NCBI RefSeq assembly: GCF_963556105.2
Contig: NZ_OY829944.1
Coordinates: 1,895,501 to 1,959,500 of the forward strand
Source of the DNA: an uncultured Tolumonas sp.
Lineage (GTDB): Bacteria; Pseudomonadota; Gammaproteobacteria; Enterobacterales; Aeromonadaceae
Direction: 5' to 3'
Length of the DNA stretch: 64,000 nucleotides
Position numbers and translations under genes: made by a program. The notes beneath the pieces were generated by a model. That model saw nothing but the letters and a program-made list of their open reading frames with translations, was not told the DNA's origin and searched no databases. Shown here piece after piece: positions 45,756 to 54,916 of this stretch; within the stretch, counting starts at the first letter, position 1; every line of letters starts with the position of its first letter.

Positions 45756-46963
45756 CGTAAAATCCACTCCAAGTCTTCAATCATATCCTCGACAGATTCC
45801 AAGCCGATCGACAACCGGAAGAGCCCTTTGCCAGCATATTGCTGATATTCTTGCTGTTGCTCAGATGTCAGACGATAAGTCGATTTCATTAAATCTTCGG
45901 TTTTCAGCAATACGGCCAGACTTCGTTGGTGGCCAATCGAATAGGCATAGTGGAATAGATGCGATTCATGGGCAAAGCGCTGTTCGGTGGTGTCGATATC
46001 GTCTACCTGGAACACGACAATGCCGCCAAACTGATCCATTTGACGTTGCGCCAGGGCATGCTGAGGATGTGAAGCCAAACCGGGATAAATCACCGATTTC
46101 ACGCGAGGATGTTGCTCCAACCATGCCGCAATTTTCATGGCCGACTGGCACATCATATTCATTCGCGGGAAAAGCGTATCGATACCGCGCATGATGAGCC
46201 ATGCATTCTGTGCCGACAGGCTTGCCCCCAGATAGACACCGGCTTTTGAGCGGATTTCGGCAATCAGCGATTTTTTCCCCGCAACGCATCCACCTAAGGC
46301 ATCGCCATGGCCATTGATAAATTTAGTCAGCGAATGCACCACGAGATCCACCCCAAAGTCACAAGGGCGGGTCACCACTGGTGTCGCAAATGTGGAATCG
46401 ACAGACAGCAGAATATTCTTTGCGCGGCTAATTTCTGCAAGTGCCTGTAGATCGGTCAGGCGCAACAGAGGGTTATTCGGGGTTTCAGCATGGATGAGAC
46501 GTGTGTTCGGTCTGATGGCTGCAACCACATCGTCGATGCGAGATAAATTCACTGCCGTTACCTCAACGCCAAATGAAGGCATCACCTGCAAGGCCAGTTC
46601 GTTGATCGCGGCATAACAAACATCACTGATGATCAGGTGGTCACCTGATTTCAGCAGCGAAAAGAAAACTGCCGCCATGGCTGCCATGCCAGTTGCTGCT
46701 GCATAGGCGTCTTCGGCATTCTCCAGTGCAGCTAAGCGCTCCTCTAACTGACGTACAGTCGGGTTCGTCCAACCCGCATAGAGAAAAGGTGTTTCCGTCA
46801 GATCTAAACCGTTCGCAGAAAAAGCACCTTCACCAGGGATGAAGCTATTATTCACTGACATGGAGATATTTGGCGCAATCGCATGCGTCAGTGCATCGGG
46901 TTCTAAACCGGCATTTAAAGCGAGTGTCGCAGGCCGAAATGTGCGAGAAGGTTTTTGAGTCAT
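45752..46963 (-). CDS. Cys/Met-metabolism PLP-dependent enzyme (gamma family)
   Basis: A 403-residue member of the cystathionine gamma-synthase / gamma-lyase family. The PLP lysine is K214 in VHSLTKFINGHGD; DSTFATP and AETPNNPLL are further signatures. The usual Y-x-R-x-x-N-P-T segment reads YAGWTNPT (residues 62-69), so the Arg that contacts the PLP phosphate of the partner subunit is Gly. Substrate (cystathionine, methionine or homocysteine) cannot be assigned. ATG 46963 has AAGGATAT upstream. It is co-transcribed with an amino-acid importer. Confidence 0.85.
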   Translation of the reverse strand: MTQKPSRTFRPATLALNAGLEPDALTHAIAPNISMSVNNSFIPGEGAFSANGLDLTETPFLYAGWTNPTVRQLEERLAALENAEDAYAAATGMAAMAAVFFSLLKSGDHLIISDVCYAAINELALQVMPSFGVEVTAVNLSRIDDVVAAIRPNTRLIHAETPNNPLLRLTDLQALAEISRAKNILLSVDSTFATPVVTRPCDFGVDLVVHSLTKFINGHGDALGGCVAGKKSLIAEIRSKAGVYLGASLSAQNAWLIMRGIDTLFPRMNMMCQSAMKIAAWLEQHPRVKSVIYPGLASHPQHALAQRQMDQFGGIVVFQVDDIDTTEQRFAHESHLFHYAYSIGHQRSLAVLLKTEDLMKSTYRLTSEQQQEYQQYAGKGLFRLSIGLESVEDMIEDLEWILR

Positions 46964-46982
46964 TTTTATATCCTTTTTCAAT

Positions 46983-47672
46983 TCAGCGGCGAACCGGTAG
47001 CTGACGTTCAATGCGTCCGAATACTTTGACGATGAGAGCACTGAGTGCGACGTAGAAAACGGCAACCAGAATGAGTGGTTCATAGACGAGCAGGGTGTCT
47101 TGTCTGATTTTGTAGGCGACGGAGTAGAGATCCATCACGGTGACGGTAAATGCCAATGGCGTTGCTTTCAGCTGTAAGACGACCTCACCGGCAATGGTGG
47201 GTAATGCAATACGAATCGCACGAGGCAGCCAAACACGGCGGATCAACGTCCAGCGTGACATTCCAAAAGCTTTACCTGCTTCGATTTCACCTTTGGGTAC
47301 AGAGAGCAGGGCTGCGCGTAAAACGACAGCCTCATAAGCTGCATAGTTCAGGGTGAATGCGACGGCGGCAAAGAAGAAACCTTCGCGCAAAACTGGCCAC
47401 ATGAAGCTATGGCGAATGCCCGGGATCATCGGTAACAGCGAGCCAATCCCGTAATAAAGCAGCCATAACTGCACCAGCAATGGCGTGCCGCGTAGTAAGG
47501 TGCAATAACCGCTTGAGAATTTAGCCAGTGGTTTTGGCCCCATTACCTGCAACAGTGCCAAAACGACTGCCAGACAAAACCCGAGGCTGACTGAAATCAC
47601 GAGCAAGGCGATGGTTTGTTCGGCACCTTTCAGAAGCAGTGGCCAGTAATGGGTGATCCATGAAAAATCCAT
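46983..47672 (-). CDS. Polar amino-acid ABC transporter permease (HisM-like)
   Basis: A 229-residue permease with about five helices and the EAA loop motif (EAGKAFGMSRWTLIRRVWLPRAIRIALP). It pairs with the HisQ-like permease encoded 11 bp upstream to form the membrane channel of a polar amino-acid importer. It is followed 19 bp later by the PLP enzyme. Confidence 0.9.
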   Translation of the reverse strand: MDFSWITHYWPLLLKGAEQTIALLVISVSLGFCLAVVLALLQVMGPKPLAKFSSGYCTLLRGTPLLVQLWLLYYGIGSLLPMIPGIRHSFMWPVLREGFFFAAVAFTLNYAAYEAVVLRAALLSVPKGEIEAGKAFGMSRWTLIRRVWLPRAIRIALPTIAGEVVLQLKATPLAFTVTVMDLYSVAYKIRQDTLLVYEPLILVAVFYVALSALIVKVFGRIERQLPVRR

Positions 47673-47683
47673 TTAAAAACTCC

Positions 47684-48403
47684 TTAACCCACCCGAACCT
47701 GACCACGGCGGAAACGACGTTCCAACGAGTCAAATACCGAGTTAGAACACAAGGTGATCACCAGATAAATCAGTGCTGCTGTACAGAAAAAGAAGAAATA
47801 GAATTTGGTATTACTGGCTGCCAGTTTGGTGATCATCGCGAGCTCCTGATAACCCAGTACGGCGATTAATGCGCTGTCTTTGGTGACCGATGCCCACAGG
47901 TTTGATAACCCCGGCAGGGCAGTTGGCATCATGGCTGGCAGGATGATGCGACGAAAACGCATGGTCGCCGGCATGCCGAATGCCTTTCCGGCTTCGATTT
48001 GTCCGGTCGGGATGGCCAAGATCGCACCACGGATGACTTCTGTGGCATAAGCGCCTTGCACAATCCCCAGCACCAGAATGGCGGTGGCAAACCCATTGAT
48101 TTCGACCGATTCAAAACTCAGCGCATTTAACAGCGCATTCAGTGAATCAGTGCCGGCATAGTAGAGTGCAACAATCAGGATCAGCTCGGGAATTGCTCGA
48201 ACCACAGTGGTGTAAAGGTTTAAAACCGGAGCCAACGTGCGGCTCCCGTTTAATTTACCCAATGCGCAGCCAAGCCCAATCCCAATCCCGGCCAGAAATG
48301 CACCGACTGAAATCTCCAGTGTCGTGACCGTACCTTTCAGTAAGGCCGAACCCCATCCCGGAGCTTCCAGTGCCAGTAAGCTGGTGTAGGTTGAGATATC
48401 CAT
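47684..48403 (-). CDS. Polar amino-acid ABC transporter permease (HisQ-like)
   Basis: A 239-residue permease with about five helices and an EAA loop (EAGKAFGMPATMRFRRIILPAMMPTALP). It starts 2 bp after the binding-protein gene. The order ATPase, binding protein, permease, permease is a compact importer operon. Confidence 0.9.
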   Translation of the reverse strand: MDISTYTSLLALEAPGWGSALLKGTVTTLEISVGAFLAGIGIGLGCALGKLNGSRTLAPVLNLYTTVVRAIPELILIVALYYAGTDSLNALLNALSFESVEINGFATAILVLGIVQGAYATEVIRGAILAIPTGQIEAGKAFGMPATMRFRRIILPAMMPTALPGLSNLWASVTKDSALIAVLGYQELAMITKLAASNTKFYFFFFCTAALIYLVITLCSNSVFDSLERRFRRGQVRVG

Positions 48404-48405
48404 GA

Positions 48406-49176
48406 TTAGTTACCGTATGGATCGAAGCTGAAATATTTCGCTGAGATTTCTTTGTACTTACCATTGGCGCGTACTGCAGCGATCGCTTTGTTGAGTTTCT
48501 CAGTCAGCGCGGTATCTGATTTTCTTAAACCGCCACCAATACCAGTGCCTAAGATTTCTGCATCATCCGGTACCTGACCTTTGCTTTCACAACACTCTTT
48601 TCCAGTTGATGATTTGAGGAATGCCGCCAGCGGAATAGAGTCGGCAATGACATAATCGACACGACCAGAAACCAAATCCTGCAGCGATTCATCCAGTGTT
48701 GGATAGTTTTTCTCGGCTGCAACGTCGCTGTAATGCTTTTTGAAATAAGCCGATTGAATGGAAGACACGTAAGTCCCGATGATTTTGTCTTTCAAATCAT
48801 CTTTAGTGACTGTGTGAGGTTCGTCTTTCAGACCCACGATTTCAGTCGGCGTGTTGTAATATTTATCGGTAAACGCGATGACTTTTTTGCGTTCATCATT
48901 GATCGACATAGATGACCAAATGACGTCAATTTTGTTCGCCTTCAGGCCCGGAATCAGACCATCCCAGGTCATATCAACAATGGTGCATTTTTCTTTCATT
49001 TCGTCACACAGAGCATGCAACAGATCGATTTCCCAACCAGCCCATTTGCCACTGGCATCTTTGGTGTAAAACGGTGGATATGCTTCATTCGATACCCCAA
49101 AGCGGATCTCTGCATGTGCAGCAGTGCTGGTGAGGCAGGCAAGGGCGATTAGTCCGGCAGTCAAACGTGCTTTCAT
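48406..49176 (-). CDS. Amino-acid ABC transporter substrate-binding protein
   Basis: A 256-residue HisJ/ArtJ-type periplasmic protein with a signal peptide (cleavage near AHA-EIR) and the ligand-pocket motif NEAYPPFYTKDASGKWAGWEIDL. Two adjacent cysteines (GKECCESKG) could form a disulfide with C58 or another Cys. Ligand unknown; the linked Cys/Met-type enzyme makes a sulfur amino acid plausible. Confidence 0.88.
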   Translation of the reverse strand: MKARLTAGLIALACLTSTAAHAEIRFGVSNEAYPPFYTKDASGKWAGWEIDLLHALCDEMKEKCTIVDMTWDGLIPGLKANKIDVIWSSMSINDERKKVIAFTDKYYNTPTEIVGLKDEPHTVTKDDLKDKIIGTYVSSIQSAYFKKHYSDVAAEKNYPTLDESLQDLVSGRVDYVIADSIPLAAFLKSSTGKECCESKGQVPDDAEILGTGIGGGLRKSDTALTEKLNKAIAAVRANGKYKEISAKYFSFDPYGN

Positions 49177-49206
49177 AGCTGTGTTACTCCATGTATTGAT
49201 TGAGGT

Positions 49207-50007
49207 TTATTGACGAAACTGTGATGTGAACTGGCGGCAACGTTCACTATTCGGGTGATTGAATACCTGATCCGGCGAGCCCTCTTCTTCAATCAGACCT
49301 TGATGCATAAAAACCACATGGTCTGAAACATCGCGGGCAAAATTCATTTCATGGGTGACCAGCAACATGGTGCGGCCTTCATCAGCTAAATCGCGGATGA
49401 CTTTCAGCACCTCACCGACCAGCTCTGGGTCGAGCGCAGAAGTTGGCTCATCAAACAGCATCAATTTCGGGTTGATACACAGCGCACGGGCAATCGCAGC
49501 ACGTTGTTGTTGGCCACCCGACAGGAAAGAGGGGTATTCATGGCGTTTATGATAAAGCCCCACTTTCTGCAGTAATTCTTCTGCTTTTTCGGTGGCTTCA
49601 TACTTATCCTGATTCAGAACATAAACCGGCGCTTCAATGACGTTTTCTAAAATCGTGCGATGCGACCAGAGGTTGAAACCCTGAAACACCATGCCTAAGC
49701 GACTGCGGATGCGTTCGATTTGCTTCCAGTCCGCAGGGTGTTGTTTGCCGTGGCGATCGCGAGTCTGGCGAATTTCTTCACCATTGATGATGAAGGTGCC
49801 TTGATCAGCTGTTTCCAGGAAATTAATGCAGCGCAGGAAGGTACTTTTGCCTGAGCCTGATGAACCAAGAATGGAAATGACTTCACCGTGATGTGCCTGT
49901 AATGAAATGCCTTTCAATACTTCGTTGTCACCGAATCGTTTATGCACTTGGTTTACTTCCAGTGCGAGGGGCGTTTTCTTCCTGAGTGGCCGGACTATTT
50001 CTGACAT
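49207..50007 (-). CDS. Amino-acid ABC transporter ATP-binding protein (HisP-like)
   Basis: A 266-residue ATPase with Walker A GSSGSGKS, signature [15 protein letters not shown] and Walker [21 protein letters not shown] 50007 with AGGAT is the start; a longer frame reaches 50067. It is the first gene of the minus operon, divergent from the Lrp-type regulator gene at 50260. Confidence 0.92.
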   Translation of the reverse strand: MSEIVRPLRKKTPLALEVNQVHKRFGDNEVLKGISLQAHHGEVISILGSSGSGKSTFLRCINFLETADQGTFIINGEEIRQTRDRHGKQHPADWKQIERIRSRLGMVFQGFNLWSHRTILENVIEAPVYVLNQDKYEATEKAEELLQKVGLYHKRHEYPSFLSGGQQQRAAIARALCINPKLMLFDEPTSALDPELVGEVLKVIRDLADEGRTMLLVTHEMNFARDVSDHVVFMHQGLIEEEGSPDQVFNHPNSERCRQFTSQFRQ

Positions 50008-50076
50008 TGTGCTATCCTGCTGTCGTTGCAATTCCCTTGTAGTATTTACAAAATGGCTGTTGCTCAACGGCGAAAA

Positions 50077-50185
50077 GCGTTTTTAAACGCCGGAAAAATG
50101 CATTTTCAGCGTTGTTTTTGCAGAAAAAATGCAGCTCACCAGAACAGATCGGGAATGTTTTAAGCTGGTGCGCAAATTGCACCAG
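50077..50185. promoter_or_regulatory. Palindrome-rich operator region
   Basis: Three dyads lie in the 252-bp gap between the importer operon and the Lrp gene: GCGTTT-TT-AAACGC (50077-50090), AAAATGCATTTT (50095-50106, with a further AAAATGCA half-site near 50125) and CTGGTGC-N7-GCACCAG (50165-50185). They are likely sites for the divergently encoded Lrp/AsnC regulator, which usually binds several phased dyads. Confidence 0.5.
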
Positions 50186-50259
50186 AGTGGATATAGAAAA
50201 AGTCGCCGCAGCAAAAGGAATTTGCTGGTAATTAGGTTTTATTTAACAGAGTTCAGTTC

Positions 50260-50736
50260 ATGCAGCTTGATACATTTGATGCCAAGATCCTCAATATCAT
50301 TCAGAAAAATAGCCGCGTGCAGGCAGAGGAAATTGCCGAACAAGTCGGGCTTTCTGCATCTGCTGTTCAACGTCGTTTGAAAAAAATGCGTACTGAGGGA
50401 GTGATTCAAACCGAAATTGCGGTGGTCGACCCCAAATACGTATCAAACATGATGACTTTCATTGCGGGGCTTGAGATTGAACGTGATAACTATGTTGCAT
50501 TAGGTTTATTTAAGAACTGGATTGCCAATCGCGAAGATATTCAGCAGGTCTATTATGTGACTGGCCCGTATGATCTGATGGTCGTGGTGACGGCTGCGAA
50601 CGCTGCTGGGTATGACAAATTTAGTCAGGAGCTGATGGAAAAAGTACCGCAAATTCGCCGTATTACTACTCAGGTGGTCATCGATGCACCGAAGCGCAGT
50701 TTTTATGTCCCGATCCGCTCTGTTTTTGAAGAATAA
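50260..50736 (+). CDS. Lrp/AsnC-family transcriptional regulator
   Basis: A 158-residue regulator: N-terminal HTH (about 20-45, VQAEEIAEQVGLSASAVQRRLKKM) and a C-terminal RAM/AsnC ligand domain (VTGPYDLMVVVTAAN). It diverges from the amino-acid importer/PLP enzyme/exporter operon and probably regulates it in response to an amino acid, as related DecR-type proteins do with cysteine. Confidence 0.92.
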   Translation: MQLDTFDAKILNIIQKNSRVQAEEIAEQVGLSASAVQRRLKKMRTEGVIQTEIAVVDPKYVSNMMTFIAGLEIERDNYVALGLFKNWIANREDIQQVYYVTGPYDLMVVVTAANAAGYDKFSQELMEKVPQIRRITTQVVIDAPKRSFYVPIRSVFEE

Positions 50737-50912
50737 ATCGAAAATATAAGTGGGAAATCATGTCGCGTTATTTTCGGCACCTCTTTCTTAAACAACATTG
50801 GCGCTGTTGTTCCCAGATACACAATTAGCCGGAATACGCTTCTCACTGAGAGTCTTTAAGGCTTCGATGTTACAATGGCCCAGTCTTAATTAATTGTCAG
50901 CGGTGTTTGTTT

Positions 50913-52163
50913 ATGAGTTTTTCTTCCTTGGGGCTTCACACAGATTTATTGGCTGTCCTCGATACGCTTGGTTATCAAACACCAACGCCAATTCAACAAG
51001 AAGCGATCCCTGAAGTGCTTGCAGGTCACGATGTCATGGCGGGGGCGCAAACGGGGACGGGTAAAACGGCCGCATTTGCTTTGCCATTGATTCAACGACA
51101 TCTCGTTAGAGAGACCTCTGAAAAATCCATCCGCGTGTTAGTGCTGACACCAACGCGGGAGCTGGCGCAACAGGTACACCAAAGCTTTGTGAAATACAGT
51201 CAAGGTTTAGGTCTCAATTCAGTTGTGGCTTACGGCGGGGCGAGTATTAACCCGCAGATCGAGGCGCTCAACAAAGGCTGTGATGTCCTCGTGGCGACAC
51301 CGGGCCGTTTGTTAGAGCTTGCTTTCAAAGAGTTGATCGACCTAAGTACGGTTGAGACGCTGGTTCTTGATGAAGCAGATCGTATGTTAGATATGGGCTT
51401 TATTGTTGATATTGAGCGCATCCTGAAACGTCTGCCGGAAACACGGCAAACCTTGTTTTTCTCCGCAACTTTTAACGATGACGTGTTTGCTCTAAGCAAA
51501 AACATTCTAAAGCAGCCAAAACTGATCGAAGTTGCCGAACGAAATGCGATGGCCGCGAAAATTGAACAACGCTTTTACGAAGTCGACAACCAACGCAAAG
51601 CAGGCCTTGTAGCATACTTGATCGGTTCTAAAAATTGGCAACAGGTGCTGATTTTCACGCGTACCAAACAAGCGGTGGATGAACTGGCTAATGAACTTGA
51701 GAAAGATGGCATTAAAGCCGCTGCGGTGCACGGTGATAAATCTCAAGGTGCCCGCGATCGCGGCCTGGAAGAATTTAAAACTGGGCAGGTGCGCGCGCTT
51801 GTTGCCACCGATGTGGCCGCGCGTGGATTAGACATCTCGCAACTGCAATACGTGATCAATTATGAGCTGCCTTACAACGCTGAAGATTATATTCACCGTA
51901 TTGGTCGAACAGGCCGTGCAGGCCAAGCGGGCTTGGCGGTTTCATTGGTCTCGAATAAAGAGAAATATCTGCTCGAAGAGATAGAAAAACTCACTGGTGA
52001 ACATTTTCTTCTGCAATGGATGGAAGGATTCGAGCCAAATCTTGCAGCGCAAGAAGAGGCGAGCAGCACGAAACGTAAACCGTCTAAGAAAAACCTACGC
52101 GCTAAAGCACTAGGGCAAAGCGGTAGCAACAAAGCGAAAACAGGCAAACCGCGGCGTCGCTAG
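50913..52163 (+). CDS. rhlE: DEAD-box RNA helicase RhlE
   Basis: A 416-residue ATP-dependent RNA helicase. Q motif, Walker A AQTGTGKT (45-52), DEAD (VLDEADRMLDMGF), SAT and HRIGRTGRAG motifs are all intact; the basic tail after residue 380 resembles RhlE. RhlE assists ribosome assembly and RNA decay. ATG 50913 is preferred over the TTG two codons upstream. Confidence 0.93.
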   Translation: MSFSSLGLHTDLLAVLDTLGYQTPTPIQQEAIPEVLAGHDVMAGAQTGTGKTAAFALPLIQRHLVRETSEKSIRVLVLTPTRELAQQVHQSFVKYSQGLGLNSVVAYGGASINPQIEALNKGCDVLVATPGRLLELAFKELIDLSTVETLVLDEADRMLDMGFIVDIERILKRLPETRQTLFFSATFNDDVFALSKNILKQPKLIEVAERNAMAAKIEQRFYEVDNQRKAGLVAYLIGSKNWQQVLIFTRTKQAVDELANELEKDGIKAAAVHGDKSQGARDRGLEEFKTGQVRALVATDVAARGLDISQLQYVINYELPYNAEDYIHRIGRTGRAGQAGLAVSLVSNKEKYLLEEIEKLTGEHFLLQWMEGFEPNLAAQEEASSTKRKPSKKNLRAKALGQSGSNKAKTGKPRRR

Positions 52164-52336
52164 GTTTTACATGTAATATGCTATAAAGGCCACAAAATGT
52201 AGATTTCTTAACGAACCGGTGCGGCAGGTAAGCGGGTGTTGGCGCAATCCTGCTGATAGGATGCTTAAACTTCGTTATGGCATGGAACTTGATGAGTTCA
52301 TCAAGTTGTGTGGTCAATGAGAACGAGGAGCAAACG

Positions 52337-52600
52337 ATGGCAGCGATCAGTGAGAATCTGCTGGTGCAGATAGCTGCGGCAGTGGCCAAGAACGGTTTTG
52401 ACAAGGCGGGGCGCAGTACGGTGCAGCAGCAGTTTCCTGATATTAAATTAACCTACTGCCTGCTGGACGAAATGGGCCCCAAGGAGCCATTTCGCGAATA
52501 CGACGGCTTTAGCCTATTTTTAGTAGGCAACAGCGATCACTGCTTGAGCCTGACCAATATTTTGAACGAGGCTACTGGTGTGGTGCTTGCTGAGGAGTAG
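52337..52600 (+). CDS. Small protein resembling the nif-associated DUF6129 family
   Basis: An 87-residue cytoplasmic protein. ENLLVQIAAAVAKNGFDKAG, IKLTYCLLDEMG and FSLFLVGNSDHCLSLT recall, from memory, a short family found in nitrogen-fixation clusters (DUF6129); the assignment is tentative. ATG 52337 has GAGGAG seven bases upstream; the longer frame from 52277 is rejected. No nif gene is visible in the window. It follows rhlE by 173 bp. Confidence 0.65.
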   Translation: MAAISENLLVQIAAAVAKNGFDKAGRSTVQQQFPDIKLTYCLLDEMGPKEPFREYDGFSLFLVGNSDHCLSLTNILNEATGVVLAEE

Positions 52601-52640
52601 TATTCCTTTTTGAGCTAGCCCAGCAATATGGGGCATTCGG

Positions 52641-52700
52641 TTAAGCTATTTTCTGTTGTTCAACTTCATCTGGGCTTTTGTGATCCAGATAACTGGGTGG
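52641..52700 (-). pseudogene. Remnant of an IS3-family transposase 3' end
   Basis: On minus the segment reads PPSYLDHKSPDEVEQQKIA followed by TAA, which resembles the C-terminus of IS3-family OrfB proteins (pattern Y-L-x-x-K-S-P). Nothing of the catalytic part remains upstream. It is a short decayed fragment. Confidence 0.45.
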
Positions 52701-52748
52701 TGGTTACCCTAGCACCACCTCGGTCGGGCACAAAAAAATGATCAGGTC

Positions 52749-52940
52749 ATGAAGATTTTTGGCACAGTTTGGGCACCATTAACGGCTATTACGGCAGCAG
52801 TGGTTGGCGTTATTCTGATCCTACTTGTGTTTTACCTAGAAAAATTACCTGAAGGTCAGTTCATATCTGAATTAGTGCATTTTAATGCATTTAACATGAA
52901 TTTCTCGGCCAGACTGCCTTTCTTAATAGCTCAAACATAG
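52749..52940 (+). CDS. Doubtful small membrane ORF
   Basis: A 63-codon frame with one strong hydrophobic segment (LTAITAAVVGVILILLVFYL). It has AGG close to the ATG but no recognised relatives, and it lies between transposase remnants, so it may be a fragment or chance frame. Confidence 0.2.
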   Translation: MKIFGTVWAPLTAITAAVVGVILILLVFYLEKLPEGQFISELVHFNAFNMNFSARLPFLIAQT

Positions 52941-53012
52941 GCCGTGATCTCGCCAATTTAATAAGACATCCTCTGTTTGTATAAACTGTTGCTGATGCTC
53001 TTAATTAGTTAG

Positions 53013-53162
53013 ACGGACAAGGTAATTTACACCACAGGGCTGAGTAAGGATTCAGGCCTATTTATTCAACTACTGGAAAAGCTGAAACAGCATTACCGTC
53101 GGGCGAAGAAAATTACTCTGGCGCACCATTTCTTTTTGCATCAAATCAAAGCCCCAAAATAA
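53013..53162 (+). pseudogene. Remnant of an IS630-family transposase
   Basis: The frame reads VIYTTGLSKDSGLFIQLL then EKLKQHYRRAKKITL before decaying, the pattern found in IS630/Tc1-type transposases just ahead of the catalytic aspartate; the expected D-N-x-x-I-H motif is corrupted (AHHFFLHQ). There is no start codon and a stop follows at 53160. The rest of 52941-53453 holds only the promoter listed separately. Confidence 0.6.
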
Positions 53163-53299
53163 AGCAACCCAAGGTAATGGTCTGTAAGATGGCATGAATT
53201 CACTTGAATACGTTTATTTTTCTTGTTTATTTGAATAAAAAATAGACAATTTTGCAATGAAACATACATTTCGGTTGTCCTCTTTGCTTTATTCATTTG

Positions 53300-53314
53300 T
53301 GGCATAAGATTTGC
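53300..53314 (+). promoter_or_regulatory. Consensus sigma-54 (-24/-12) promoter
   Basis: TGGCATAAGATTTGC matches the RpoN consensus TGGCAYR-N4-TTGC at every defined position, with GG and GC in the required 10-base spacing. It lies 140 bp upstream of the first gene of the ATP-grasp/transglutaminase cluster and points toward it. A sigma-54 promoter needs an enhancer-binding activator such as NtrC; no activator gene is adjacent and no clear enhancer was identified. Confidence 0.7.
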
Positions 53315-53453
53315 GTTTTTTCATAAGGATAGTGCAGCATTCCACTGACATGTCTTATTGAGTTGTTTGTGCCTGTTGTTATAAGGCAGTTAAGCAGCTG
53401 TTTAGCGATATGTTCAGAGACATGCATTGTGCTTGGTTGTTGAAAAGGATGTT

Positions 53454-54914
53454 ATGTCTATGCATGAACTGACCAAAAATTATGATCCGAATGTTTATTA
53501 CGACGAATTGATTGACTTTTCTGGAGCTCCTCGGCCCCCCGCTAAAAGACTGCTAAAATATCTGGATGCCCTCGCTGTTGATGAATTAGAAAAGCGCCGC
53601 CTGACGGCAGAAGCAACAGTTCAGGAGATGGGGATCAGTTTTACCGTCTACACAGAAGAGGGGAATATAGACAGAACTTGGCCCTTTGACATCATTCCCC
53701 GCACTATTGAAGCGAAAGACTGGATGGTTGCAGAGGCAGGGTTGAAGCAACGACTTACCGCACTGAACCGCTTTATAGATGATCTGTACCATGATCAGAA
53801 CTGCATTAAAGACGGCATCATTCCTGAATATATCATCACAAAATCTAAAAATTTCCGACCAGAATGTGTTGGTGTTTCACCAGCTTACGGGGTCTGGGCT
53901 CACATTTGCGGCACCGATTTAGTCCGTGATGAAACAGGTCAGTTCTATGTGTTAGAAGACAACCTGCGTGTTCCTTCTGGGGTTTCGTATATGCTGGAAA
54001 ACCGGGCGATCACTAAACGGGTACTTCCTGAATTATTTGAAAATGATGACATTAAACCTATCGATGCTTATACCTCACAACTATTCGACATGCTGGCAGC
54101 GCTTTCCCCGCGTAAAATAGCCCGCCCGGAAATCGTGGTATTAACCCCTGGGATCTATAATTCCGCCTATTTTGAACATGCTTTTCTGGCACAGCAAATG
54201 GGAGTGGAATTAGTCGAAGGCAGTGATTTATTCATTGGTAAAGACGATTGTGTTTACACCAAAACAATATATGGCCCTGAGAGGGTTGATGTAATTTATC
54301 GCCGAATCGATGATCTGTTCCTTGATCCGGAAGTGTTTGAGCCTGATTCCGTGCTTGGTGTGCCAGGGCTGATGCGGGCATGGAAAGCAGGCAACGTCGC
54401 ACTAGCTAATGCACCTGGAGCCGGTGTTGCCGATGATAAAGTCGTGTATGCCTATGTGCCGGAATTGATCCGTTACTATCTGAACGAAGAACCGATTTTA
54501 CCCAATGTCACCACTTATCTATGCGAACGAGAAGATCACCGCGATTATGTGCTAAACAATATCCATCAGTTGGTTGTTAAACCGGCGAATGAATCCGGTG
54601 GTTACGGCATGCTGGTCGGTCCTCACTCTACCGAGAAAGAGCAGCAATTATTCATTGAGCTTATCAAAGCGAATCCGCGCAATTACATCGCCCAGCCGAC
54701 ATTAAAACTCTCAACTGCGCCGACACTGATCGGCAAAGGCTCACTCGAACCACGCCATTTAGACCTACGTCCATTCATTCTGCAGAGTAAAGAGACCTAT
54801 GTCACTACTGGTGGGTTGACACGAGTAGCAATGAAAAAAGGATCACTTGTCGTTAATTCGTCACAAGGTGGCGGTAGTAAAGACACATGGATTGTTGAGA
54901 CAAAGGGAGACTAA
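53454..54914 (+). CDS. Circularly permuted ATP-grasp amidoligase-like protein (COG2308)
   Basis: A 486-residue circularly permuted type-2 ATP-grasp protein (DUF404/DUF407). ATP-site motifs are intact: YVLEDNLRVPSGVSYMLENR, the glycine loop VVKPANESGGYGML, HLDLRPFI and SSQGGGSKDTWI. ATP-grasp enzymes form amide or peptide bonds through acyl phosphates; the substrate here is unknown. An alternative ATG lies two codons downstream (53460). It is the first gene of a five-gene cluster and is 2 bp from the alpha-E gene, as in many bacteria. Confidence 0.92.
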   Translation: MSMHELTKNYDPNVYYDELIDFSGAPRPPAKRLLKYLDALAVDELEKRRLTAEATVQEMGISFTVYTEEGNIDRTWPFDIIPRTIEAKDWMVAEAGLKQRLTALNRFIDDLYHDQNCIKDGIIPEYIITKSKNFRPECVGVSPAYGVWAHICGTDLVRDETGQFYVLEDNLRVPSGVSYMLENRAITKRVLPELFENDDIKPIDAYTSQLFDMLAALSPRKIARPEIVVLTPGIYNSAYFEHAFLAQQMGVELVEGSDLFIGKDDCVYTKTIYGPERVDVIYRRIDDLFLDPEVFEPDSVLGVPGLMRAWKAGNVALANAPGAGVADDKVVYAYVPELIRYYLNEEPILPNVTTYLCEREDHRDYVLNNIHQLVVKPANESGGYGMLVGPHSTEKEQQLFIELIKANPRNYIAQPTLKLSTAPTLIGKGSLEPRHLDLRPFILQSKETYVTTGGLTRVAMKKGSLVVNSSQGGGSKDTWIVETKGD

Positions 54915-54916
54915 GA

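Noticed and set aside
52261..52320. 19-codon frame just before the DUF6129-like gene
   Set aside because: Short and without recognised relatives; it could be a leader peptide but there is no positive evidence.
52760..52774. Second sigma-54-like motif
   Set aside because: The -24 half (TGGCACA) fits, but the -12 half reads GGGC instead of TTGC and it lies in a doubtful frame among IS debris.
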